From: Actinomycetota bacterium
GTDB lineage: Bacteria; Actinomycetota; Actinomycetes; Mycobacteriales; Mycobacteriaceae
Assembly: GCA_018268465.1 (NCBI GenBank)
Contig: JAFDWN010000026.1
Span: 1-64,000 of the forward strand
Length of the DNA stretch: 64,000 nt
Direction: 5' to 3'
Positions 27,472 to 36,391 of this stretch are shown here, piece by piece. The translations under genes were made by a program, and so were the position numbers. Below the pieces are notes generated by a model. That model did no database searches. It was not told the DNA's origin and worked only from the letters and a program-made list of their open reading frames with translations. Every line of letters begins with the position of its first letter. Position 1 is the first letter of the stretch.

Positions 27472-28462
27472 GATCCGACCCACCCGCCGGTGTCCCGCCG
27501 CCGCCCGGGCGCAACACCTCCCAGAGTTCGAAGCGCACACACCCGCCGGGGGACGTCGCGGTGACCACGCGTTGCGGACCCCGGCCGGCGTCGGCGACGA
27601 GGGGGATGCCGAAGTGTGCACTGGGCAGCGCCGCCATCGTGGCGTCGAGATCGGCGACATCGAAGGTGACGCAATGCAACCCGCCGCGCAGCGGCCAGTG
27701 CGCACGGGCGCCAACCCGTTCGGCCGGATAAGCCATCAGCTCGATCTTGTGGTTCCCGGCCGCGCCGGTGACATGTACACACCGCAGGGGTGAGTTACCG
27801 GGGGTGGACATGAGCGTCTGCATCTCGTCGAGGTCGGGAACCTCGTCGAGCACACATATCCATCCGACCTCCTCGAGCCAGAAGGCCCGCTCGGCGTCCA
27901 TGTCGTCGACCACCCAACACATTTGGAGCAGCTCGGAGTGCACGCGGTCGGGGTCGACGTCCAGCAGCGTGGGCCATGGCCGGGAGGTGGCGGTGACATC
28001 CGTCAGGAACACCGCGAGCTCATCAGGCCCGCGCAGCATCAGCTCGTGCGTGATATGACCCGTGATCTGTGGACCCGCGGCGTTCGGGACACCGGTGTAT
28101 CCGACCAGTGGTGAGAACTCGCGGCCGCCGACCGCCCGCAACATCCCCTGGGATAGCTCAAGATCGCGGGTGTAGTAGTCGATCCCGTAGGGTCCGGCGA
28201 CCAGCGGGGTGAACGTCGGAGCGGGGTGCGGCGTGCCGACGATGCGGATGGTCGCGCCGGATCGTGGTTCGGTGACGACGACCTGGTCCAGTTCCGCCTC
28301 GATCCCGTAGAGCGACGACGAGGTGACCACGGACAGCGGTGGGACACGGCGGGGCTGGCCACCGAACACGGCGAGAAAGGCTGCCATCGCAGCGGGGTCC
28401 GTGGCTCCCAGCACCGTGGAGGACGGCGCCGGCGGCAAGTGTTGGGGCATGGTGAATCTCAT
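27464..28462 (-). CDS. VOC-family protein with intact metal ligands (332 aa)
   Basis: Two-module vicinal-oxygen-chelate protein, like extradiol or HPPD-type dioxygenases. Candidate metal ligands are present: His in GHITHELM (about residue 136), His in GGLHCVTF and Glu in RFELWEV. Its paralogue at 29750 lacks the two histidines at the aligned places. ATG at 28462 overlaps the MFS stop (ATGA). It is likely an iron- or manganese-dependent ring-cleavage or lyase enzyme for the pathway substrate; the reaction is unknown. Confidence 0.8.
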   Translation of the reverse strand: MRFTMPQHLPPAPSSTVLGATDPAAMAAFLAVFGGQPRRVPPLSVVTSSSLYGIEAELDQVVVTEPRSGATIRIVGTPHPAPTFTPLVAGPYGIDYYTRDLELSQGMLRAVGGREFSPLVGYTGVPNAAGPQITGHITHELMLRGPDELAVFLTDVTATSRPWPTLLDVDPDRVHSELLQMCWVVDDMDAERAFWLEEVGWICVLDEVPDLDEMQTLMSTPGNSPLRCVHVTGAAGNHKIELMAYPAERVGARAHWPLRGGLHCVTFDVADLDATMAALPSAHFGIPLVADAGRGPQRVVTATSPGGCVRFELWEVLRPGGGGTPAGGSDHE

Positions 28463-29709
28463 TTCTCCGTGGAGGTTGCGGTGGTGGACAGGCGGGGCGT
28501 CGGGTCAGATCGGATCTGGTCCTCGATCCACGCCGGCGTCGCCACCCGTAGGCACAGGACACCCAGCGCGACCGCCATCGCCATGAGCGACACCATTGGC
28601 GCCGACCAGGATCCGGTGAGACCGTGCAGGATTCCGATGAGCACCGGACCCGGCGCCGCGATCAGATACCCGACGGACTGCGCAAATCCGGACAGCGCGG
28701 CGGTGCCCGCCGCGGTATGCGCGCGCAGCGCGATGAGGGTCAGGATCAGTGGGAACGTACCCTGGCCGATGCCGACCGCGATCGCCCACACCCAGGCCCC
28801 GCCGAGCGGCGCACACGCCAACCCGACGAACCCGATCAGGTAACTGCCGACCAGCGCGACCGCGAGCGGCCCGTATCCACCCAGCCGGGTGGCCAGCCAG
28901 GGCAGTGCGAACGACACCGGAATACCCACCGCCGTTGCCGCACCGACCAGGAAACCGGCCGCCGTCGCCGAAAGGCCGGCATCCTGGTACACCTGCGGGA
29001 ACCAGCCGAACACCGTGTAGGCCACCATGGACTGCACCCCGAACGCCGCCGCCATCGTCCACGCGAGGCGCGTGCGCGCCAGCATCCGCAGCGTGATCGT
29101 GCCACCCGCACCGCACGGTGCGGGAGCCCGCTCGTGTCGCGCCAACAGCAACCACGGCGCAGTGGCCAGCACGGCCACCGCCGCCCAGATCCCCACGCCC
29201 CACCGCCAGGATCCGAACGCGGATGCGATCGGCACCGTGACCGCTGTCGCCAGCGTGAGCCCGATCGCCAGCGCGGTGGTGTAGGCGGCCGTGACGAGCC
29301 CGACCCGATCGGGAAAGTATGCCTTCACCAGGGACGGCAGGACCACGTTGACGACGGCGATGCCGGCCAGTGCCACACAACTCAATGCGAGGAATACCGC
29401 TGCGCCGGGCGATACGGCCCGCCCCGCCAACCCGAGGGCTGTGGCCAGTAGGCCGAGCAGGGTGATGCGGCGCGCCCCGCAACGTTGGACCAACCACGGT
29501 GTGGCGGCTCCGAACACGGCGAAGGTAACGACCGGGACACTCGTGAGCAGACCCGCACCGGCGTCGCCCAGGCGCAGATCGGCGCGGATCTCCCCGAGCA
29601 CGGGGCCCACCGACGCGACCGCCAGGCGAAGGTTCACGGCGACGAGCACGATGCCCGACAGGCCGAGGGCTGCCGTGGCCCACCGCCCGTTCGGTGCCCG
29701 GGTGTTCAT
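28459..29709 (-). CDS. MFS transporter, CynX/NimT type
   Basis: A 416 aa, 12-segment transporter of the cyanate/2-nitroimidazole-like MFS group (NLRLAVASVGPVLGEIRADL at the first loop is typical). It lies between the two VOC genes and is coupled to the downstream one by ATGA. It could import the aromatic substrate or export a toxic product. ATG at 29709. Confidence 0.88.
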   Translation of the reverse strand: MNTRAPNGRWATAALGLSGIVLVAVNLRLAVASVGPVLGEIRADLRLGDAGAGLLTSVPVVTFAVFGAATPWLVQRCGARRITLLGLLATALGLAGRAVSPGAAVFLALSCVALAGIAVVNVVLPSLVKAYFPDRVGLVTAAYTTALAIGLTLATAVTVPIASAFGSWRWGVGIWAAVAVLATAPWLLLARHERAPAPCGAGGTITLRMLARTRLAWTMAAAFGVQSMVAYTVFGWFPQVYQDAGLSATAAGFLVGAATAVGIPVSFALPWLATRLGGYGPLAVALVGSYLIGFVGLACAPLGGAWVWAIAVGIGQGTFPLILTLIALRAHTAAGTAALSGFAQSVGYLIAAPGPVLIGILHGLTGSWSAPMVSLMAMAVALGVLCLRVATPAWIEDQIRSDPTPRLSTTATSTEK

Positions 29710-29749
29710 ATGCCGGACCTCTCGATCGGAGCCGCTGCGGTGCAAGACA

Positions 29750-30700
29750 TCACGCAGCGGCCACACGCTTACTGCGGATTTCGAACCGGACACCGGACGG
29801 TGAGACCGCCGATACCGCCTCGACAGGTCCGTCGTGGGGATCGTCGAATCGGGCCACGTCGCCGAATGACGCGCTCGGAAGTTCCCGCATGGCCGCCGGC
29901 AGATCCTCGACCCAGAACAGCGATGCGAACAGGCCACCTCGCAGCGGCCAGTTGGGCGGGGTGCTGATGGTTTCGTCCGGGTACGACATGAATTCGATCT
30001 TGGTATTGCGGTCCCGATCGGTGATGTTGATGCACCGCAGAAGCGTCGGATGGGGGTGGTGCATGAGTTTGACCATGCCGTCGTTCTCCGCATAGCAGTG
30101 GAACACCACATCCACCCCGACCTCCTTCTCCCAGAACTTCTGTTCGAGATCCAGATCATCTACGATCCAACAGATTTCGATCAGCTCCGAGTTGATCCGC
30201 GCAGGCTCGCGGTCCAGCAGGCTGTGGTAGTGCGACACGGTGCGGACCACGTCGGTGACGTAGACCGTCACCTCGTCGGGCCCCTGGAACAGATTCTCGT
30301 AGCTCTTGGGAGTGGTGTCGGCGTCCGGGTGTCTGGAGGGCTCCAGACCGAATTCGATGAACTCGGTGGCGTTGTGCCCGCCCGCGGCGTTGACGAGCGC
30401 CATCGTGGTGTCGACGTCGTTGGAGAAGAAGTCCAGACCGTACGGACCCCCCGTCATCGGCTGGAAGGGTAAAGCCTCGTGTGGTGTTTCGACGATCCGC
30501 ACAGTGCGGTCCGAACCCGGCGTGACCATCTCGATCTGGCGGGTCGCCCCCGCCAGACCGTAGAGCGCTGCGCTCGCCTGCGCGTCGAGGCGGCCGATCG
30601 GGCGCGGCTGCATACCGAACGCGCTGAAGAACACCGCCAGCTTCGCGATGTCGGTGCTACCCAGTACTGCCGAGGTCGGGTAGGTCAATACAGGTGTCAT
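29750..30700 (-). CDS. VOC-family paralogue lacking the aligned metal histidines (316 aa)
   Basis: Homologous along its length to the VOC protein at 27464 (shared GPDE-VxV-V-TDV, SEL-E-CW-VDD and WPLRGGL blocks). Where that protein has HITHEL and GGLHCVTF this one has SYENLF and GGLFASLF, so both histidine ligands are absent, while the C-terminal Glu (VRFEIRS) remains. It may be a non-catalytic partner, a binding protein, or an enzyme with rearranged ligands. AAAGGAC precedes ATG at 30700. Confidence 0.8.
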   Translation of the reverse strand: MTPVLTYPTSAVLGSTDIAKLAVFFSAFGMQPRPIGRLDAQASAALYGLAGATRQIEMVTPGSDRTVRIVETPHEALPFQPMTGGPYGLDFFSNDVDTTMALVNAAGGHNATEFIEFGLEPSRHPDADTTPKSYENLFQGPDEVTVYVTDVVRTVSHYHSLLDREPARINSELIEICWIVDDLDLEQKFWEKEVGVDVVFHCYAENDGMVKLMHHPHPTLLRCINITDRDRNTKIEFMSYPDETISTPPNWPLRGGLFASLFWVEDLPAAMRELPSASFGDVARFDDPHDGPVEAVSAVSPSGVRFEIRSKRVAAA

Positions 30701-30767
30701 GGGTGTGTTGTCCTTTGGGAATCGTCGGTGGAATTCGGGCGGTGTCGCCGTCGCACGCACTGGCAGC

Positions 30768-31811
30768 TCAGCCGGGCCGGCCGGCGGCGACCGCTTCCGT
30801 GTGCGGTTCGGGCAGCCGCGGGGCGACCTCGGCGGCGAACAGCGTGAGGGACTCACGCACCTCGGCCACCGACAGCTCGGGCATGTGGACCATCAGGTCG
30901 AGCCGGTCGACGGCGACGCTGTCCTGGTAGGCGGACAGCTGAGCGGCGACGCTGTCTGGGCTGCCGATGACATAGCTGCGCCGATACAGCGCATCGGTGA
31001 AGCTACTGGGGTCCTCGGTCTCGAACAGGCCGTTCTGTACCGCCTCGAAGTAGTAGCGGTCTTCGCCTTCGGAGTACACGGCGTAGCTGCGCGCGGCGCG
31101 GGCGACCGCTTCCTCGTTGGTGGCGGCGATGATGACGATGCGGACGGCCCGAGTCTCACCGCGCCCGCCCGCCTGGCGATAGGTGTTGATGTAGGGGCCC
31201 TGCGCCCCGGGAACTTCGGCCTGACCCATAACGAAGTGCAGGCTGTTTTCGGCGGCAAAACGGATGGTCTCCTCGTCCCGCGCGGCCACCCACAGCCGGG
31301 TCAGCAGCGATCGCGAATCGATGTCGGTGGGTCCTAGCGGCTCCTCGAAATAGGACGTGCCCTGGGTCTGCAGGAGTCCGATGAGTTCGGTCATCGCTGC
31401 GCGGAAACGGGCACGCCGCTGTTCGGACGTGTAGACATCAGGCAGGAAGATCGCCGGTTCGTCGCCGCCCGCGCCCAACCCGAAGAACGCTCGGCCCTCG
31501 GCCAGGAGATCCAGCGTCAACATGGATTCGACGATGCGCCAGGCCTTGTCGACGGCGATCACCTTCACACCGGTCCCGAGTTTGATCGTGCCGGTCCGCG
31601 CCGCGGCGAACGCCAGCACATGTTCGGGGAATGCGATGCGGCCCGGGAACTTTCCCTTCGGAAAGTGATGCTCGCCCAGCATGAACGAGTCGTACCCCAA
31701 GCGGTCGGCCAACTCGATGTCGGCGATGGTTTGCGCCATGGATTCGGCATCGGACATCGACGCCGACGCCCACTGCTGGTGCATGACGCCGAAGGAACTG
31801 ATGTTGGCCAT
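30768..31811 (-). CDS. Luciferase-like flavin-dependent monooxygenase (347 aa)
   Basis: Bacterial-luciferase-family (LLM) protein. Typical elements: GYDSFMLGEHHF near the N-terminus, TGTIKLGTGVKVI, and GSPDSVAAQLSAYQ near the C-terminus. A flavin reductase gene (35862) lies in the divergent operon, so reduced FMN from that enzyme, rather than F420, is likely. It is the first gene of the minus-strand catabolic operon and starts at ATG 31811, with the GntR-type palindromes 43-91 bases upstream. Confidence 0.88.
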   Translation of the reverse strand: MANISSFGVMHQQWASASMSDAESMAQTIADIELADRLGYDSFMLGEHHFPKGKFPGRIAFPEHVLAFAAARTGTIKLGTGVKVIAVDKAWRIVESMLTLDLLAEGRAFFGLGAGGDEPAIFLPDVYTSEQRRARFRAAMTELIGLLQTQGTSYFEEPLGPTDIDSRSLLTRLWVAARDEETIRFAAENSLHFVMGQAEVPGAQGPYINTYRQAGGRGETRAVRIVIIAATNEEAVARAARSYAVYSEGEDRYYFEAVQNGLFETEDPSSFTDALYRRSYVIGSPDSVAAQLSAYQDSVAVDRLDLMVHMPELSVAEVRESLTLFAAEVAPRLPEPHTEAVAAGRPG

Positions 31812-31853
31812 ACTGCTCTCCCTTGTCGTGGAAACCACCTCATGTCGACAACT

Positions 31854-31862
31854 TGTCAGACA
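31854..31862. promoter_or_regulatory. Operator TGTCAGACA (site 1, GntR candidate)
   Basis: A perfect 4-1-4 palindrome, the same core as in front of the GntR gene at 37196. It lies 43 bases upstream of the monooxygenase start. Confidence 0.7.
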
Positions 31863-31893
31863 GGTGATGTCAGGTGACACTAGCGCTCCAACT

Positions 31894-31902
31894 TGTCTGA
31901 CA
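31894..31902. promoter_or_regulatory. Operator TGTCTGACA (site 2, GntR candidate)
   Basis: A second palindrome, within a longer inverted repeat CTTGTCTGACACAAG (31892-31906). Centres of sites 1 and 2 are 40 bp apart, about four helical turns, which would allow cooperative binding. Confidence 0.7.
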
Positions 31903-32128
31903 CAAGATCCGAATTACCGACGGCCCAGGCGACGCATCCCACCGCGCCGTTGAGCACCGTCGAGCCCATGCCATGCCGACATCACCGGAGTTCTCCATCG
32001 GCACTTTTCCGCACTTCATCGCCTATTTCCCGGCCCATCGACGAACCCGCACCACCCCGGGAGTTCAGCGGGAAAGGCATCGCAACCCACCGCCTCCGAC
32101 AGCCCACCAGCTGCTACGGAGAGACCAA

Positions 32129-32164
32129 ATGAACACTTGGGGTTGCCACATGTCTGATAAGTAA
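32129..32164 (+). CDS. Possible 11-codon leader peptide
   Basis: ATG at 32129 with GGAG seven bases upstream opens an 11-codon frame (MNTWGCHMSDK). It overlaps the weak GntR-like site. It could be a translated leader of the ABC-transporter transcript or chance. Confidence 0.2.
   Translation: MNTWGCHMSDK
32151..32159. promoter_or_regulatory. Operator-like TGTCTGATA (site 3, weaker)
   Basis: Eight of nine bases fit the TGTCNGACA core, and the extended form ACATGTCTGATAAGT resembles ACATGTCAGACATGT at the GntR promoter. It lies on the transporter side of the intergenic region. Confidence 0.45.
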
Positions 32165-32357
32165 TTAAGCTAACGCTCGTGGCTGGCTCCGGAGGCGGCC
32201 ACCAATTCCCGGATCCGACCGGGGTGCTGAGCCGGCACACCTGGCACCACCCCTGCCCAGAGCAACCCGGTATTGACGCGCGACCATCGGAAGTAGTTGC
32301 CAAACAACGGCGTTCAGCCGACATCGCTGCCACAACCAACGAGACGAAGGAGTTCCC

Positions 32358-33374
32358 GTGCGTATCCGAAACCGCATGCGGCAGGCCGGCGCGATCCTGA
32401 CCGCCGTCGCGACGGTCGCACTGGCCGCGTGCTCACCCGCCGACGACACACCCACACAACCCTCACTCACGGTGGGGCTGGGTTACATCGGCACCGTCGA
32501 GAACTACGGGCCGTACTACGCCCTGCACGAAGGCCTCTACCGCGACGCCGGCCTGGCCGTCGACGTGCAGCCCGGCGGCAACACCCCACCGTCGACCCTG
32601 TTGGTGGCCGGCCAGATCGACATCGGGGTGATGGACGCACCCGACATGCTGCACGCCGTCGAGCAGGGCGCCGATCTTGTCGCCATCGCGACGCAGTTCC
32701 AGACCGCGCCCACCGCGATGACCTGTCGCCGCGCCTCGAACATCTCGACCGTCGCCGACCTCAAGGGGCACGTCCTCGGACTCAAAGGACAGGAACAGTC
32801 CTACCTCAACATGATCATGCAGACGGGCGGACTGCAGCCCTCGGACTTCACCGTCGTGCCGGTCGGCAACTCCGACATCTCACCGATCGTCGCCGGGCAG
32901 GTCGACTGCCTGTTCGCGACCTACGCGATCAACGACGGCCGCGCAATCGAGGCGGCCGGGGTCCCCGTCACCAATATCTCGCTGGCCGAATTGGGGCTGC
33001 CCGCCCAGGGCGACGTGTACGTCACGACGGCGGACACCTTCAACAACCGGCGCGACGACCTGACCCGCTGGGTCAAAGCCACCGGGCTGGCCTGGGAGAA
33101 GTTCCTCGCCGACCCGACGGCGGCCGCACACTACATGGTGGACAACGCCTTTGCGCCGGGCCTGGACCTCGACCAGCAGATCTACCAGGCCAACAAACAA
33201 GTCCCGTTCCTGAGCACCGAGTGGACCAGAACCCGCGGGCTGCTCGCGCTCGATCCCGGGGTGTGGGCGTCCACCAGCGACCAGATGGCCCGCTTCGGGA
33301 TGACCGGATCGGTGGTCGACGTCCATCCGCTGCTGCACGATCTCGCCGGCGAAGCCGGCACCGCCCGGATCTGA
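32358..33374 (+). CDS. ABC importer substrate-binding lipoprotein, NMT1/THI5 type
   Basis: A 338 aa lipoprotein: signal peptide with lipobox LAAC (Cys25), then a periplasmic-binding fold of the NMT1/SsuA-like type, with VGLGYIGTVENYGPYYALHEG and QPGGNTPPSTLLVAGQIDIGV. GTG at 32358 has GAAGGAG upstream. It starts a five-gene run and should deliver an aromatic, pyrimidine-like or sulfonate-type small molecule to the permeases. The true ligand is unknown; co-regulation with the monooxygenase suggests it is that enzyme's substrate. Confidence 0.9.
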   Translation: MRIRNRMRQAGAILTAVATVALAACSPADDTPTQPSLTVGLGYIGTVENYGPYYALHEGLYRDAGLAVDVQPGGNTPPSTLLVAGQIDIGVMDAPDMLHAVEQGADLVAIATQFQTAPTAMTCRRASNISTVADLKGHVLGLKGQEQSYLNMIMQTGGLQPSDFTVVPVGNSDISPIVAGQVDCLFATYAINDGRAIEAAGVPVTNISLAELGLPAQGDVYVTTADTFNNRRDDLTRWVKATGLAWEKFLADPTAAAHYMVDNAFAPGLDLDQQIYQANKQVPFLSTEWTRTRGLLALDPGVWASTSDQMARFGMTGSVVDVHPLLHDLAGEAGTARI

Positions 33375-33414
33375 GCGCCCGGAACCACCGACCCACCCCA
33401 CCGAGGAGGCCAGC

Positions 33415-34200
33415 ATGACACCCGAGACCGATGCGGGGATCACCGTCGAGGACGTATCCGTCGTATACCGGCGCCGCGGGCAGACCACCGTCGCCGTGCA
33501 GAACTGCGGATTCCACCTGCCCGCAGGCTCCTGGATGTCACTGCTGGGTCCTTCCGGATGCGGCAAGTCGACGCTGCTCCGGGTGCTCGCCGACATCGTC
33601 AGCCCGACCAGCGGCCATGCGCGGATCGGTGGACGCACCCCGGCACAGGCGCGCGGCGACAGGGTGTTCGCGCTGGTCTCGCAGCATGCGGCCATGCTGC
33701 CGTGGCGGCGGCTGCGGGAGAACGTCGGGCTCGGGCTGGAGATCGCCGGCGTCGATCGGGCCGACCGGCAGGCGCGCGTCGACGAAGTGATCGACCTCGT
33801 CGGGCTGCGCGGGTTCGAGCGTGCCTACCCCCACGAGTTGTCCGGGGGGATGAAACAACGCGCGGCGATCGCCCGCGCGCTGACGCTGCGGCCGCAACTG
33901 CTGCTCATGGACGAGCCCTTCGGGGCGCTCGATGAGTTGACGCGTGACCGGCTCAACTTCGAAGTGCTGCGCCTGCTGGAGGAAACCGGCGCCAGCCTGG
34001 TCCTCGTCACGCACTCCATCGCCGAGGCGATCATCCTGTCCGACAGCGTGGCCGTCATGTCTTCCCGGCCGGGCACGATCACCCATGTCGAGCAGATCCC
34101 GTTCGGGCGCGGACGCACCTCGGCGATTCGCGACGAACTGCAGTTCGCCAAGATAGAAACGCTGCTGAGGCATCGGCTCATCGACGGGATGGCCCGGTGA
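33415..34200 (+). CDS. ABC importer ATPase (SsuB/TauB-like)
   Basis: A 261 aa ATPase with Walker A GPSGCGKST, Q-loop SQHAAMLPWR, signature LSGGMKQR, Walker B LLLMDEPFGALDE and the switch His in LVTHSIAEA. GAGGAGGCC precedes the ATG. It overlaps the first permease by four bases. Confidence 0.95.
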   Translation: MTPETDAGITVEDVSVVYRRRGQTTVAVQNCGFHLPAGSWMSLLGPSGCGKSTLLRVLADIVSPTSGHARIGGRTPAQARGDRVFALVSQHAAMLPWRRLRENVGLGLEIAGVDRADRQARVDEVIDLVGLRGFERAYPHELSGGMKQRAAIARALTLRPQLLLMDEPFGALDELTRDRLNFEVLRLLEETGASLVLVTHSIAEAIILSDSVAVMSSRPGTITHVEQIPFGRGRTSAIRDELQFAKIETLLRHRLIDGMAR

Positions 34201-35033
34201 GCGCCGCACAGCCGGCATCCGGGACCGTCTCGGGACGTCCCAGCCGGACACCCGCCGCATCCGTGCTGGCACCGATTGCGCGGCGAACTGCGCAATTCGG
34301 TCTCGGAATCGCCGTCGTGGGCACGGTATGGCAAGTCGTCACGGCGGCGGACCTGCTGCCCGCCTACATCCTGCCCGCGCCCCGCGCCGTGCTGGCAGCC
34401 CTGCACAAGAACGCCGCATTGATCACCACCGAGGCGTTCGCCACCCTGTCGGCGTCGCTGATCGGACTGTTTCTCGGCACTGTCATCGGTGTCGTCCTGG
34501 CCATCCTGCTCGCCTATCTGCCGCCGCTCAACCGGGCGCTGATGCCGCTGGTGATCGTGCTGAGCACCGCCCCGCTCATCGCGGTCATTCCCGTCCTCGT
34601 CGTCGCGCTGGGTAACGGCCCCGCGCCGCGCATCATCATCGCGGCCATGGCCGCGACCCTGCTGACCGCCATCTACGTCAGGCGGGGCCTCGACGACACC
34701 GACACCGAAGGCGAGGAGCTGCTCGCCACGCTCGACGCGTCACCGTGGCAACGCCTGCGGATCCTGCAGTTCTACGCCATGCTGCCGTACCTGTTCGCCG
34801 CGCTGCGAGTGTCGGTGTCCACCTGCGTCATCCAGACGATCGTCGCCGAGTGGATTACCGGCACCAGCGGCCTGGGCTACCTGGTGCAGATCGCGGGTGC
34901 CAGCAACAGACCCGAATTGATGTGGGCCGCAGTCATCGTCGCCATCTTCCTTACGCTGGCGCTGCTGGCGATCCTCTCGGTCGTCGAAGCCGTCGTCATG
35001 CCGTGGTCGGCCTCGATCAAGGAGGCGATGTGA
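34197..35033 (+). CDS. ABC importer permease 1
   Basis: A 278 aa permease with six hydrophobic segments and the EAA-type loop EGEELLATLDASPWQRLRIL. GTG at 34197 overlaps the ATPase stop, and the gene ends in an overlap with permease 2. With the second permease it should form a heterodimeric channel. Confidence 0.92.
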   Translation: MSAAQPASGTVSGRPSRTPAASVLAPIARRTAQFGLGIAVVGTVWQVVTAADLLPAYILPAPRAVLAALHKNAALITTEAFATLSASLIGLFLGTVIGVVLAILLAYLPPLNRALMPLVIVLSTAPLIAVIPVLVVALGNGPAPRIIIAAMAATLLTAIYVRRGLDDTDTEGEELLATLDASPWQRLRILQFYAMLPYLFAALRVSVSTCVIQTIVAEWITGTSGLGYLVQIAGASNRPELMWAAVIVAIFLTLALLAILSVVEAVVMPWSASIKEAM

Positions 35034-35824
35034 GCCACTCCCCCCGCGGCACCGCACGCCGCTGGTTCTCCGCCGTGTGGCCGCCGAAGCTTGCGCTGCT
35101 GGCCGTCGTTGCGATCTGGCACCTGGCGGTGCGCGGTCTGTCGCTCAACCCGTTCGTGGTACCGGCCCCGCTGGATGTCGTGCGAGCGGTCGCCGAGAAC
35201 CCGTCCACAATCGTGTCCAACACCGCGACCACACTGGCCGAAGCCGGCCTGGGACTGCTGCTCGGCACGGCGCTCGCCGTCGTCGGCTCGGTCGGGTTCC
35301 TGTACTCCAAGCGCCTCGAGCAGATCTCGTATCCGATTCTGCTCGCCGCCCAGGCGGTGCCGCTGATCGCGATCGCCCCGATATTCACCCTGTGGCTCGG
35401 GTTCGGCCTGGCCCCGAAGGTCCTGCTCGCGGCGTTCCTGACCTACCCGTTGACACTGGTGAGCCTCATGAAAGGGTTCGACTCCTGCCCGCGTGAGGTG
35501 CTCGAACTGCTGTATTCGCTCAAAGCGACCAAACGCCAGCAGATCGTCACCGCGCTGATCCCTTCGGCGATACCGATGTTCATGACGTCGCTGAAGCTCG
35601 GTGCCGCCACGGCGATCGTCGGCGCCATCGCCACCGAGTACGTCGGCTCGATCAGCGGGTTGGGATTCCTCCTACAGCACACCCAAGCCCAGCTGCAGGT
35701 GGCCTTGATGTGGGGAGTCTGCGTCATCGCCGTCGCCATCGGCAGCGCGATGTATGCGGTGTTTGCGGGGCTGGAGCGCCTGATCCCGGTCGAGACCACC
35801 ACTCAAGCCGGCAAAACGTTATAG
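35030..35824 (+). CDS. ABC importer permease 2
   Basis: A 264 aa permease with the EAA loop PREVLELLYSLKATKRQQIV and GSISGLGFLL near the C-terminus. GTG at 35030 overlaps the TGA of permease 1 and has GGAGG just upstream; longer frames reach into permease 1 and are not real. Confidence 0.92.
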   Translation: MSHSPRGTARRWFSAVWPPKLALLAVVAIWHLAVRGLSLNPFVVPAPLDVVRAVAENPSTIVSNTATTLAEAGLGLLLGTALAVVGSVGFLYSKRLEQISYPILLAAQAVPLIAIAPIFTLWLGFGLAPKVLLAAFLTYPLTLVSLMKGFDSCPREVLELLYSLKATKRQQIVTALIPSAIPMFMTSLKLGAATAIVGAIATEYVGSISGLGFLLQHTQAQLQVALMWGVCVIAVAIGSAMYAVFAGLERLIPVETTTQAGKTL

Positions 35825-35861
35825 CCGTCGCCATCCGCGACCCGAACCGAGGAGACAAATT

Positions 35862-36356
35862 ATGAGCCTGACCGTCGACAAACTCGACAATCGGCTGCTG
35901 CGTGATGTTTTCGGCCACTTTCCGAGTGCCGTCGTGGCCGTCTGCGCCATGGTGGATGGCGAACGAACCGGCGTCGCCATGAGCACCTTCGTGCCGGTGT
36001 CCCTGCAACCGCCCATCGTCGCGGTGTGCGTGAGCTCGACGTCGAGCACGTGGCCCCGACTGCGCACCGCGCCCCGGCTGGGGATCAGTGTGCTCGGCGA
36101 AGGTCACGCTGACACCGCCCGTGCACTGGCCGCCAAGACCGGAGATCGGTTCGCCCGGCTGCACACCGTCGACACTCCGGAAGGCGCTGTGTTCATTGCG
36201 AATACATCCGTATGGCTGGACACCACGCTGATGGGTGAGACATCGGCAGGCGACCACCTGATGGTGACCCTCGCGATCGACGCTGTCACCCTGCGAGGAG
36301 AACAGGACCCGTTGATCTTTCACCGCAGTGCGTTCACCCGGCTGCACCGCGACTGA
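35862..36356 (+). CDS. Flavin reductase, HpaC-like (164 aa)
   Basis: Split-barrel flavin reductase: N-terminal LRDVFGHFPSAVVAV, GVAMSTFVPVSLQPP (flavin-binding block) and a C-terminal GDHLMVTLAIDAV strand with a His in FHRSAF. It would supply reduced FMN to the luciferase-like oxygenase in the divergent operon. GAGGAGAC precedes ATG at 35862. It is the last gene of the plus-strand operon and faces the GntR gene. Confidence 0.9.
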   Translation: MSLTVDKLDNRLLRDVFGHFPSAVVAVCAMVDGERTGVAMSTFVPVSLQPPIVAVCVSSTSSTWPRLRTAPRLGISVLGEGHADTARALAAKTGDRFARLHTVDTPEGAVFIANTSVWLDTTLMGETSAGDHLMVTLAIDAVTLRGEQDPLIFHRSAFTRLHRD

Positions 36357-36391
36357 GCACCGCCCGGCACGCCGCGGCCGGACTCAGTCCG

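Larger units (their letters stand above)
31812..32357. promoter_or_regulatory. Divergent promoter region of the flavin-monooxygenase island
   Basis: A 546-base region between two divergent operons. It contains two strong and one weaker TGTCNGACA palindromes (listed separately), a mini-ORF at 32129, and a relatively AT-rich stretch at 32150-32175. No larger gene is supported in any frame. Confidence 0.7.
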
